Assembly (NCBI GenBank): GCA_947177885.1 | Contig: CAMWWF010000083.1 | Coordinates: 1-10,022, forward strand | Length of the DNA stretch: 10,022 nucleotides | Origin: an uncultured Lachnospiraceae bacterium | GTDB lineage: Bacteria; Bacillota_A; Clostridia; Lachnospirales; Lachnospiraceae | Reading direction: 5' to 3' | Shown here: in pieces, positions 1 through 7,215 of the stretch | How positions within the stretch are numbered: position 1 is the stretch's first letter | Layout: each line of letters begins with the position of its first letter | Made by a program: the position numbers and the translations under genes | The notes under the pieces: generated by a model | What the model saw: the letters and a program-made list of their open reading frames with translations, nothing else | The model's database searches: none | Told to the model about the DNA's origin: nothing

Positions 1-1
1 A

Positions 2-511
2 TTCAAACGGCACTGGGAAAGACCTTTTCGCATGCTGATGATCGGGGAGGGTCCGGACAGGGAAGCTTATGAGCGGATGGCGGTTAACCTGGGGCTGGAA
101 GAGGAGATCCGCTTTACAGGGAAAGTCCCCAACGAGGAGATTGCACCTTATTTTGCGGCTGCGGATGCATTTCTGTTTGCATCCAAAACAGAGACACAGG
201 GTATCGTTATTCTGGAAGCCTTCGCGGGAAAGACTCCCGTGATCGCAGTGGAAGCTTCCGGGGTAAAGGAGCTGGTAAAGAGCGGTGTCAACGGTATCCT
301 GACAGAGGAAAATCCGGAGCAGTTTGCGGGAGAACTGGATTCTTTCCTGAAAAATGCTCTTATCCGGGAACGCATGGCATTGTACGCCGGGCAGTCGGCC
401 CTTGCCTACAGGGAAGAAGCGGTTGCTTTGCAGGCGGTTCACTATTATAATAGTGTTATGAATGCTGTGGAAGGAAATGAGGAGACATGGAAGATAAATA
501 CCGTATTTTAA
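2..511 (+). CDS. GT4-family glycosyltransferase, C-terminal part (5' truncated by window edge)
   Basis: The frame is open from base 2, so the annotated piece (about 169 residues) is only the C-terminal Rossmann domain of a GT-B enzyme, which would normally be 350-400 aa. Visible hallmarks are the nucleotide-sugar start MLMIGEGPDR, the strand RFTGKVPNEEIAPYFAAADA, and the donor-site EX7E motif in SKTETQGIVILEAFAGKTPV followed by GVKELV. These are typical of glycosyltransferase family 4 (group 1), which moves a sugar from a nucleotide donor to a lipid or polysaccharide acceptor on the inner face of the membrane. The TETQG(I/L)VILEA wording resembles diacylglycerol glucosyltransferases that make membrane glycolipids, but the acceptor cannot be set from this half. 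The stop codon lies 25 nt inside the next gene, so the two are very probably co-transcribed and translationally coupled. Confidence 0.88.
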   Translation, partial: FKRHWERPFRMLMIGEGPDREAYERMAVNLGLEEEIRFTGKVPNEEIAPYFAAADAFLFASKTETQGIVILEAFAGKTPVIAVEASGVKELVKSGVNGILTEENPEQFAGELDSFLKNALIRERMALYAGQSALAYREEAVALQAVHYYNSVMNAVEGNEETWKINTVF

Positions 512-1197
512 TAGTAGAGGATGACAAGGAGATCAGGGAAGGTGTGGAAATCTATCTGCGCAATCAGGGCTATGAGGTCTTTCAGGCGGCTAACGGCGCC
601 GAGGGTTTGAAAGTGATCGAACAGCAGGAACTGCACCTGGCCATTGTGGATATTATGATGCCTGTGATGGACGGCGTGACAATGTTGATGAAGCTCCGCT
701 CCATGAATTACGAATTCCCTGTGATCATGTTATCCGCAAAGTCGGAGGAAGTGGATAAGATCATGGGGCTGAACATGGGGGCGGACGATTATGTGACGAA
801 GCCCTTTACCCCGCTGGAGCTGCTGGCAAGGGTCAATTCGCACCTGCGCAGATATTCCAAGTATCTGAGCGCGGTGAATGAGGATAGGAATAAGGAACAT
901 ATCTACACCATAGGCGGGCTGGAACTGAACGAGGATACCGTGGAGGTGTCCGTGGACGGGGAATCGGTGAGGCTGACCCCCATGGAATTTAAGATCGTAC
1001 AGCTGCTGATCAAGAATCCGGGAAGAGTGTTCTCGGCGGAGGAAATTTATGAGCGTATCTGGAACGAGAAGGCGGTGAACACGGATACCATTATGGTACA
1101 TGTGAGAAATATCAGGGAAAAGATCGAGATAGACCCCAGGAATCCCAAGTATTTAAAGGTGGTCTGGGGTGTGGGCTATAAGATTGACAAGCAGTGA
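487..1197 (+). CDS. OmpR/PhoB-family response regulator
   Basis: This is a 236-aa two-domain DNA-binding response regulator of normal family length. The receiver domain (about 5-118) has the acidic pocket E11-D12-D13, phospho-acceptor D55 in IVDIMMPVMDG, S83 in VIMLSAKS, and K105 in DDYVTKPF. The winged-helix effector domain (about 135-236) has LTPMEFKIVQLLIKNPGRVFSAEEIYE, the recognition-helix region DTIMVHVRNIREKIE, and the usual ending KVVWGVGYKI. The ATG at 487 is preceded by AAGGA (471-475) and GAGGAG (479-484). The gene starts inside the glycosyltransferase and ends inside the open frame of the histidine kinase, which is almost certainly its partner. Known role of the family: phosphorylation by the kinase drives dimerisation and promoter binding. 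The target genes are unknown; the linked glycosyltransferase hints at the cell envelope. Confidence 0.97.
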   Translation: MEDKYRILIVEDDKEIREGVEIYLRNQGYEVFQAANGAEGLKVIEQQELHLAIVDIMMPVMDGVTMLMKLRSMNYEFPVIMLSAKSEEVDKIMGLNMGADDYVTKPFTPLELLARVNSHLRRYSKYLSAVNEDRNKEHIYTIGGLELNEDTVEVSVDGESVRLTPMEFKIVQLLIKNPGRVFSAEEIYERIWNEKAVNTDTIMVHVRNIREKIEIDPRNPKYLKVVWGVGYKIDKQ

Positions 1198-3853
1198 TGC
1201 TTTTGTGAAAGGTATGGTTGCCAGTATGGAAAACAACAAAATATCGGAGGGTATGACACAGATAGAGAAAAGTACAGGAAGACCGGAGAAAGTGATGTCC
1301 GGAAAAGAAACATGGTATTCGGCAGAAGAAACAAAAGGAAATGAGATAACGAAAACAAAAGAGGAAGCGTTCGAGAAGACAATGTCGGAAGCGTCGCAGG
1401 AAGCGTCTGAGACGTCAATGGCGGAAGCATCGAAGGATCTGGCGGAGAAGACAATGTCGGAAGCACCAAAAAAACGGTCGGAGAAGGAAAGGTCAAAAAA
1501 ATCAGAAGAATCATGGGAGAAGGCATCAGCCCCGAAGGCGGCGGAAAAGCATGTCGGCAGAACCGGAAAAGACAGGAAAAGAGGTTCCTGGATCTTCCGT
1601 GGCATTCTGGCCAGCGCAGCTCTTGCCGCAGTGATGGTCTGTATGTACGGATTCTTCCGTGACAGGGCGGAGGAATATAAATCCAGTCCGTTGGAAAATT
1701 ACAGTAATATAGCCTGGCTGTACCGCAGCTGTTATATGCTGTACAAGGATCTGTACAATGCCCAGACGGATGAGACGAGAAACTATAAGGAGCTCTATAT
1801 GCAGCCGAAGGAGGGTTATGAATGGATACTGGAGCCCGACGCATGGGATGAGGACAGCGAGGCCTTTTTGGAAAGATTTGATTCGGTAGAAGAGACGACT
1901 GACGGCGAAATATCCTTTTATGATCTGCGCAACTGGGTAGACTATGCAGACTCCCGTTTTCAGGAGCTTGAGAATGAATTCAGCCAGTTAAACAGTACTT
2001 ATGATTACGTGATCCGGGACAATACATCGGGATTCTATCTGACGAATATGTCCGAAAACGATCTGGAAAGAGGGGTGTCTCAGCAATATTTTCAGATTGG
2101 CTTTACTTTTAATGAGTACGGCAGTGTAGTAGTGAATGAGGATGTGGCAGGATTAAACGCGGCGCAGATCAGGAAATGGGCAAATGAAGCCATCCGGACA
2201 AATTACGCAGAGGATTCTTTTACGGATGGCAATGAAAATTTCCTGTACTACACTACCATCAACGGGCCGGTCAACTGCACGGTGGAATTCCGTATTTCGA
2301 TAAAGGACTGGGAAGCGGGACAAAGGGATGCATACCGGGTAACGGCAGCGTATAGCGGTTGGGATTATTTTCCTTCCAGTTATGGCGGGATTTCCGATAA
2401 ATCGGCTTACCGCAACGCTCACATGGGAGTAGTCCTGTTGCTGCTTCTTACCATTGCGTTGTTCTCCGGCCTCATCTGGCCGCTGCCTGAAAAGTGCAGG
2501 CCCTGGAAAGAAGTGAAAATATGCAGTCTGCCGTTGGAACCCCTTCTGGCAGCCGGGGTGGTATTGTTTGCCGGGATCGGCGAATGGATCTTTGAACTGA
2601 TGGTCTATACCGCAAGTGGCAGGATGAGCAAGACATTGTATGATCTTCTCGGTGCCTTTGATTTTTCAGATGTTTTGTCCGCAGTGGTCAACCTTATCTG
2701 CCTGACCCTTTTCTTTTTCTGCGGCTGGTATCTTGGAATCTGTGCCAGAGCGGTGAGGGAACTTGGAATAAAGGAATATATAAAACAGAAATGCATTTTT
2801 TACCGGATATTTCCCTTTATCAAGAGCAAAATTATGGCTTTTTACGATGAAGTCTGCCATTTTGATGTGACAAAAAACGCTCATAAGATAATTATTAAGA
2901 TTGTGCTGTTCAACGCTGTGATCCTGTTTGTGATCAGCTGTTTCTGGGTAACCGGTTTTCCCCTTACGATAGCATACTCTGTGATCTTGTATGTTGTCCT
3001 GAGAAAATACATCAGTGACTTACAGAAGAAATATGGACAGCTGCTTCACGCCACCAATGAGATTGCACAGGGTAACCTGAATGTGACGATCACGGAGGAC
3101 TTAGGGGTATTTGAACCCTTTAAGCCTCAGGTCATCCGTATTCAGAACGGTTTCCGGAACGCGGTAGACGAAGAGACGAAGAGCCAGCGCATGAAGGCGG
3201 AACTGATCACCAATGTGTCCCATGACCTGAAAACACCTCTGACAGCCATCATCACCTACATTAATCTGTTAAAGGATGAGAACATCACAGAGCAGCAGCG
3301 GAAAGAGTACCTGGATACTCTGGAACGGAAATCCCTGCGCCTCAAGGTGCTGATCGAGGATCTGTTTGAGGTCAGCAAAGCCAATTCACAGACCATTACG
3401 TTAAACATCATGGATGTGGATATCATGAACCTGGTGAAGCAGGTCTCCTTTGAGATGACAGATAAACTGGCTGCCTCCAATCTGGATGTGCGCATGAATC
3501 TCACGGATGAAAAGATCATCCTGCCCCTGGACAGCCAGAAGACTTACCGGATCTATGAGAACCTGTTGGGAAATATCGCAAAATATGCGCTGCCCGGCAC
3601 CAGGGTTTATATCAACGGTTTCCGCATTGACGATACGGTGATCATCACCATGAAGAATATATCGGCACAGGAGATCACGGTGGATACGGCGGAGCTGACA
3701 GAACGTTTCGTCAGGGGGGATGCCTCCAGGAATACGGAAGGGTCGGGTCTTGGCCTTGCCATTGCAAAGAGCTTTATGGAACTCCAGGGAGGCGAGCTTT
3801 CCCTGGAAGTGGACGGAGATCTGTTTAAGGCTGCCACCACCTGGCATGTGTAA
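1169..3853 (+). CDS. Large multi-spanning sensor histidine kinase with low-complexity N-terminal extension
   Basis: This encodes an 894-aa membrane histidine kinase if the GTG at 1169 is used. That start has AAAGGTGG six bases upstream, but the SD-like bases also encode the conserved end of the regulator and may be chance. ATGs at 1214, 1226 and 1253 have poorer spacing. Predicted layout in the 1169 numbering: a Lys/Glu/Ser/Ala-rich region without hydrophobic segments (about 1-140); TM1 (145-163); a predicted extracellular sensor (about 164-417); TMs near 420-439, 459-480, 504-526, 574-592 and 596-612; a HAMP-like linker (613-670); HisKA with phospho-acceptor H685 in VSHDLKTPLTAI; and HATPase_c. 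The ATPase domain has N798/N802, F847 in LTERFVRGD, and G2 box GSGLGLAI (858-865). The usual DxGxG G1 box is replaced by ITMKNIS (826-832), a form seen in some Gram-positive kinases. The ligand is unknown. It should autophosphorylate and pass phosphate to D55 of the upstream regulator. Confidence 0.93.
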   Translation: MWAIRLTSSDAFVKGMVASMENNKISEGMTQIEKSTGRPEKVMSGKETWYSAEETKGNEITKTKEEAFEKTMSEASQEASETSMAEASKDLAEKTMSEAPKKRSEKERSKKSEESWEKASAPKAAEKHVGRTGKDRKRGSWIFRGILASAALAAVMVCMYGFFRDRAEEYKSSPLENYSNIAWLYRSCYMLYKDLYNAQTDETRNYKELYMQPKEGYEWILEPDAWDEDSEAFLERFDSVEETTDGEISFYDLRNWVDYADSRFQELENEFSQLNSTYDYVIRDNTSGFYLTNMSENDLERGVSQQYFQIGFTFNEYGSVVVNEDVAGLNAAQIRKWANEAIRTNYAEDSFTDGNENFLYYTTINGPVNCTVEFRISIKDWEAGQRDAYRVTAAYSGWDYFPSSYGGISDKSAYRNAHMGVVLLLLLTIALFSGLIWPLPEKCRPWKEVKICSLPLEPLLAAGVVLFAGIGEWIFELMVYTASGRMSKTLYDLLGAFDFSDVLSAVVNLICLTLFFFCGWYLGICARAVRELGIKEYIKQKCIFYRIFPFIKSKIMAFYDEVCHFDVTKNAHKIIIKIVLFNAVILFVISCFWVTGFPLTIAYSVILYVVLRKYISDLQKKYGQLLHATNEIAQGNLNVTITEDLGVFEPFKPQVIRIQNGFRNAVDEETKSQRMKAELITNVSHDLKTPLTAIITYINLLKDENITEQQRKEYLDTLERKSLRLKVLIEDLFEVSKANSQTITLNIMDVDIMNLVKQVSFEMTDKLAASNLDVRMNLTDEKIILPLDSQKTYRIYENLLGNIAKYALPGTRVYINGFRIDDTVIITMKNISAQEITVDTAELTERFVRGDASRNTEGSGLGLAIAKSFMELQGGELSLEVDGDLFKAATTWHV
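1373..1464 (+). repeat. 20-bp direct repeat in the kinase N-terminal low-complexity region
   Basis: An identical 20-base unit, beginning GAGAAGACAATG and ending CGGAAGC, occurs at 1373-1392 and 1445-1464. The copies are 72 bp (24 codons) apart and in the same reading frame, and both encode EKTMSEA. Between and around them are partial copies such as SQEASETSMAEASKDLA, so the stretch looks like a decayed or growing tandem-type repeat. In-frame spacing would let copy number change without breaking the kinase frame. Confidence 0.85.
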
Positions 3854-3911
3854 GAGGATAGATATTTTTCAACGGATGCGGAATTGAAAGGGAGAAATAT
3901 ATGTTTTTTTG

Positions 3912-4088
3912 ATGGAAATTGTTCTGCTGATCATCGGAATCCTGTTGCTGATGTTCGCAATATATAAGAGAAAAGTTATCCGCCGGACAGTGATCTTCCT
4001 GGCAATTCCGGGTATACTCCTGATCGGTGCGGGGCTGAGTATGTTCTTTCTGGTACTGAGCGGGCGAGTGATACTGCCGTTAGGATAG
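3912..4088 (+). CDS. Small two-helix membrane protein, unknown function
   Basis: This is a 58-codon frame, MEIVLLIIGI... to ...RVILPLG, 58 nt downstream of the kinase. It reads as two hydrophobic segments (about 2-17 and 26-49) separated by a positively charged turn, YKRKVIRR (18-25). A small hairpin inner-membrane protein is therefore likely. I do not recognise a named family. The start is odd: a good SD (AAAGGGAG, 3887-3894) is ideally placed for the ATG at 3901, but that frame reads Met-Phe-Phe-stop. Its TGA overlaps the ATG at 3912 (TGATG), which suggests stop-start coupling. One extra T in the T7 run (3904-3910) would instead join the ATGs into MFFLMEIVLL and give a 62-residue protein. 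It is probably co-transcribed with the kinase and could be an accessory to it; that role is inference. Confidence 0.62.
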   Translation: MEIVLLIIGILLLMFAIYKRKVIRRTVIFLAIPGILLIGAGLSMFFLVLSGRVILPLG

Positions 4089-4114
4089 GAAACAGAGTAA
4101 CCATTCAGCCATAT

Positions 4115-4138
4115 CAGTTCAGACAGGTCACTGAACTG
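4115..4138. repeat. Perfect 8-bp inverted repeat upstream of the leuS promoter
   Basis: CAGTTCAG (4115-4122) and CTGAACTG (4131-4138) are exact reverse complements around an 8-nt spacer. A competing pairing GACAG/CTGTC (4122-4126 with 4136-4140) overlaps it. No T-tract follows, so this is not a normal intrinsic terminator. It lies about 45 bp before the -35 box of leuS. It could be an operator, an RNA hairpin ending the upstream transcript, or chance. Confidence 0.45.
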
Positions 4139-4183
4139 TCACATTCAGTCCGCTGCGGGAGCTTTGAGCTTGAAATATTTATC

Positions 4184-4212
4184 TTGACATTTGCAATACC
4201 AGCAGGTAGAAT
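4184..4212 (+). promoter_or_regulatory. Sigma-A-type promoter of the leuS transcript
   Basis: TTGACA at 4184-4189 is an exact -35 consensus. A 17-bp spacer separates it from TAGAAT at 4207-4212, one mismatch from the -10 consensus. Transcription should begin near 4219-4222, just before the T-box leader. The match is strong enough to support a vegetative housekeeping promoter, so control of leuS is likely mainly by the riboswitch rather than at initiation. Confidence 0.85.
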
Positions 4213-4221
4213 AACTTTAAA

Positions 4222-4488
4222 TATGGCAAAAGCAGTGATTGGAAGCAGTAGGAGTGTTCCTTGGCGCAGAGAGCCGTCGGCAGGTGCGAGACGGTCCGGG
4301 AAGCTTTGAACTCGTCCATGAGTTCTGGAGGCGAAACCGATATACCCTGAAAAGGGTGGGTGCAAGTAGTTTTCAGCGGGTATTCCCGTTACAGAATCCG
4401 AGTGCAGGAGAATTCCTGAATGAGAGTGGTACCGCGGCGGATATGATATCCTTTCGTCTCTTGATCTGAGACGGAAGGATTTTCTTTT
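4222..4488 (+). ncRNA. T-box leader (tRNA-Leu-sensing riboswitch) of leuS
   Basis: The region carries the ordered T-box elements. Stem I has an AGTA turn (about 4246-4249), the kink-turn GA motif AGAGAGCC, and a distal CCGTC/GACGG hairpin whose loop holds GGTGCGA. A specifier loop follows with GAA then CTC at 4311-4313, a leucine codon. Downstream are an ACCCT-GAAA-AGGGT hairpin (4344-4357), a CGGG/CCCG stem III, and the T-box core AGAGTGGTACCGCGG (4423-4437). Its TGGT bulge (4427-4430) complements an ACCA tRNA end, as expected for tRNA-Leu with discriminator A. The leader ends in an intrinsic terminator. Uncharged tRNA-Leu should stabilise the antiterminator and allow transcription of leuS, while charged tRNA leads to termination. 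The specifier and the downstream gene agree. Exact stem boundaries were folded by eye. Confidence 0.93.
4448..4488 (+). terminator. Regulated intrinsic terminator of the leuS T-box
   Basis: A 13-bp stem, ATCCTTTCGTCTC (4448-4460) with GAGACGGAAGGAT (4468-4480), contains a single T-G wobble and a 7-nt loop. It is followed by a U-rich tail, TTTTCTTTT. It lies directly after the T-box core and should be mutually exclusive with the antiterminator fold. Confidence 0.92.
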
Positions 4489-4758
4489 GCCGGAAAATGA
4501 TGCTGCAGATCGGATGGAATAATGGAGTGTGTCTGAAAAATGTTTTCCACGATGTGCGTGTCACATTTTATGGGATGCAAGACTCAATTGGGGAGGTGCG
4601 GCAAGGCATCGCCCACCAAATCAGGGCGCAGCAGGCCGTGAGGCAGGAAACAGGGCGGATATGGGAACGGAAACAGTCCCGCAAAATCAGGCACAAAGAG
4701 ATTCCGGAACACTGTTTTGAGAATTTGCGCAATATACAGCGCGGAAATGGAGAAGAAT
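4489..4758 (+). other. 270-nt untranslated stretch between T-box terminator and leuS
   Basis: No recognisable gene is present. The open frames crossing it lack family resemblance, and the one from 4497 overlaps the leuS start in another phase. Only weak structure is visible: a 5-bp ATGTG/CACAT inverted repeat (4552-4566) and a TTGCGCAA palindrome (4725-4732). GGAG at 4749-4752 is the leuS ribosome binding site. The gap is longer than is usual between a T-box terminator and its gene. Confidence 0.5.
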
Positions 4759-7182
4759 ATGGAAAAAGTATACAACCCCAGAGAGATTGAAAAGAAATGG
4801 CAGACTTACTGGTCTGAGCACGAGACTTTTAAGACGGATGTATGGGACTTCAGCAAACCCAAATACTATGTGCTGGATATGTTCCCTTACCCCTCGGGCG
4901 TAGGACTGCATGCGGGACATCCGGAAGGGTATACCGCTACGGATATCGTATCGCGTATGAAGCGCATGCAGGGATACAACGTGCTCCATCCCATGGGATA
5001 CGATTCCTTCGGGCTGCCTGCGGAGCAGTATGCGGTGAGCACGGGCAATCATCCCAACGGCTTCACGCAGGAGAATATAGAGACCTTTTCCAACCAGTTA
5101 AAAGAGCTTGGTTTTGATTATGACTGGTCGAAAATGATTGCCACCAGTGATCCTTCCTTCTATAAGTGGACCCAGTGGATCTTTAAACAGCTCTACCTGG
5201 ACGGCTATGCAAAGTATATCGATATGCCCGTAAACTGGTGTGAGGAACTGGGAACCGTGCTGTCCAATGACGAAGTCATCGACGGCAAATCTGAGCGCGG
5301 CGGCTATCCTGTGATCCGTAAGAACATGAAGCAGTGGGTCATCAACCAGCCGGCCTTTGCGGAGAAGCTTCTGGAGGGACTGGATGAGATCGACTGGCCC
5401 GAATCCACCAAGGACATCCAGAGACACTGGATCGGCAGATCAGAAGGCGTGGAGGTGGATTTCCAGATCGTGGGCGGCGGAAACTTTTCCATTTACACTA
5501 CCTGTATTGAGACCATTTATGGCATTACCTTCATGGTGCTGGCGCCGGACGGACAGATTGTGAAAGACATGATGCCCCGCATTGAGAATAAGGAAGAGGT
5601 TCAGGCCTATATTGACGAGACATTGAAGAAAAACGACATGGACCGCACAGAGCTGAACAAAACCAAATCAGGCTGTGTATTGAAAGGTCTCTATGCCGTG
5701 AATCCGGTGAACGGAAAGGAAGTTCCCCTGTATATCGGCGATTTCGTGCTTGCCAATTACGGAACCGGCGCGGTCATGGCGGTGCCTTCCCATGACCAGC
5801 GTGACTTTGAATATGCCGTTGCCCATAACATTCCCATGATCCAGGTTATCGGCGGCGGGGATGTGAGTGAGAAGGCTTTTGAAAAGGGAGAGTATCTCGG
5901 TAAAGGCTGTAAGCTGATGAATTCCGAAGAGTTCAGCGGCCTGACCGTGGAGGAAGCCAAGGAAGCCATCACCGACAAGCTGGTGAAACAGGGTGTTGCG
6001 CGGAAGAAAGTGAATTATCATTTCCGGGAGTGGATCTTTGCCAGACAGCGTTACTGGGGCGAGCCCGTCCCTGTGGTGCACACTGAAGGCGGAGAAATCT
6101 ATGTGCTGCCCGACGAGGAACTGCCCCTGATCCTGCCTGAGCTGGAGGATTACAAGGGCAAGAACGGCAAGGCGCCTCTGGAAAATGCGCAGGAATGGAA
6201 GACATACGACCAAAACGGCGTAAAGGGTTTCAGGGAGACCTCCACCATGCCCGGAAGCGCCGGCTCCAGCTGGTATTATATGCGGTATATCGACCCTGAC
6301 AATCAGGAGGAATTGGCAGACCGGGAGCTGCTGAAGCACTGGCTGCCCGTGGATCTGTACATCGGAGGGCCGGAGCATGCCGTGGGACATCTGATGTATT
6401 CCAGGATCTGGAACCGCTATCTCTACGATAAGGGCTTGTCCCCTGTGAAGGAGCCTTTCCGGAAGCTGGTGCATCAGGGTATGATCCTGGGCGAAAACGG
6501 GATCAAGATGGGCAAGAGATATCCCGAGTATGTGGTAAATCCCAGTGATATTGTCCGGGATTTCGGCGCCGACACGCTGCGGCTCTACGAAATGTTCATG
6601 GGTCCCCTGGAGGTGTCAAAGCCCTGGAGCCCGCAGGGAGTGGAGGGTGCAAGAAGGTTCATCAACCGCGTATGGACGTACTTTACCAACGAGGACAACC
6701 TTATCTCCGAACAGGACGATACCCTGAAAAAGGTATACCATCAGACCGTTAAGAAAGTCACCAACGACTTTGAGCAGCTGGGCTTTAACACAGCCATCAG
6801 CCAGATGATGATCTTTATGAACGCGGCGTACAAGGCCGGGAAATGCCCTGTGGAATATGCGGAAGGATTTGTCAAGATGTTCTCCTGTATCTGCCCTCAT
6901 GTGGGTGAGGAGCTCTGGCAGATCCTGGGGCATCAGGATACCATCGCCTTTGATCCATGGCCGGTATACGACGAGGAAGCGGTGAAGGAGAATACCGTTG
7001 TGATCGGCGTCCAGGTCAACGGCAAGGTCAGAGGCAAGGTGGAACTGGCCGTAGACGAGGAAAACGATTCCGCCATCGCCAAGACAAAGGAGATCGAGAC
7101 TGTCAAAGCGGCCATTGAGGGCAAGACAGTAGTGAAGGAAATCTATGTGAAGGGCAAGATCGTGAATATTGTGGTGAAATAG
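4759..7182 (+). CDS. leuS: Leucyl-tRNA synthetase
   Basis: LeuS is a cytosolic class Ia enzyme that charges tRNA-Leu with leucine using ATP. From the ATG at 4759 it is 807 aa, close to the Gram-positive norm. That start has GGAG six bases upstream and gives the standard opening MEKVYNPREIEKKWQ; the longer frame from a TTG at 4717 adds unsupported residues. Visible features are the HxGH signature HAGH (51-54) in MFPYPSGVGLHAGHPEGYTATD and the inserted CP1 editing domain with GTGAVMAVPSHDQRDFEYA (HDQRD at 345-349). The WIFARQRYWGEPVP block, the GSAGSSWYYMRYIDP motif and the C-terminal VQVNGKVRGKVEL domain follow. Two signatures deviate from the textbook forms: the KMSKS position reads KMGKR (583-587), and the editing-site TTRPDT position reads TTCIET (247-252). 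Both are probably lineage variants, since the rest is intact. Expression is controlled by the upstream T-box. Confidence 0.98.
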   Translation: MEKVYNPREIEKKWQTYWSEHETFKTDVWDFSKPKYYVLDMFPYPSGVGLHAGHPEGYTATDIVSRMKRMQGYNVLHPMGYDSFGLPAEQYAVSTGNHPNGFTQENIETFSNQLKELGFDYDWSKMIATSDPSFYKWTQWIFKQLYLDGYAKYIDMPVNWCEELGTVLSNDEVIDGKSERGGYPVIRKNMKQWVINQPAFAEKLLEGLDEIDWPESTKDIQRHWIGRSEGVEVDFQIVGGGNFSIYTTCIETIYGITFMVLAPDGQIVKDMMPRIENKEEVQAYIDETLKKNDMDRTELNKTKSGCVLKGLYAVNPVNGKEVPLYIGDFVLANYGTGAVMAVPSHDQRDFEYAVAHNIPMIQVIGGGDVSEKAFEKGEYLGKGCKLMNSEEFSGLTVEEAKEAITDKLVKQGVARKKVNYHFREWIFARQRYWGEPVPVVHTEGGEIYVLPDEELPLILPELEDYKGKNGKAPLENAQEWKTYDQNGVKGFRETSTMPGSAGSSWYYMRYIDPDNQEELADRELLKHWLPVDLYIGGPEHAVGHLMYSRIWNRYLYDKGLSPVKEPFRKLVHQGMILGENGIKMGKRYPEYVVNPSDIVRDFGADTLRLYEMFMGPLEVSKPWSPQGVEGARRFINRVWTYFTNEDNLISEQDDTLKKVYHQTVKKVTNDFEQLGFNTAISQMMIFMNAAYKAGKCPVEYAEGFVKMFSCICPHVGEELWQILGHQDTIAFDPWPVYDEEAVKENTVVIGVQVNGKVRGKVELAVDEENDSAIAKTKEIETVKAAIEGKTVVKEIYVKGKIVNIVVK

Positions 7183-7215
7183 TTATGTCTCGGCTGCTTT
7201 AACAGGGAGTATCAT

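Noticed and set aside
1176..1844. 222-residue reverse-strand open frame opposite the kinase N-terminus
   Set aside because: It has a Ser/Pro/Leu-rich composition that simply mirrors the Lys/Glu/Ser repeat-like coding on the + strand. It shows no domain and lies inside a well-supported gene.
4717..4758. 14-residue N-terminal extension of LeuRS from a TTG
   Set aside because: The LeuRS family begins at the MEKVYNPREIEKKW block, and the ATG at 4759 has a properly spaced GGAG.
4497..4790. 97-residue + strand frame between the T-box and leuS, overlapping the leuS start
   Set aside because: No family resemblance, no good ribosome binding site, and it runs out of phase into leuS. I treat the stretch as untranslated leader.
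5668..6474. 268-residue reverse-strand open frame inside leuS
   Set aside because: It is a shadow of the strongly conserved LeuRS coding strand, with no recognisable motif and His/Gln-rich chance composition.
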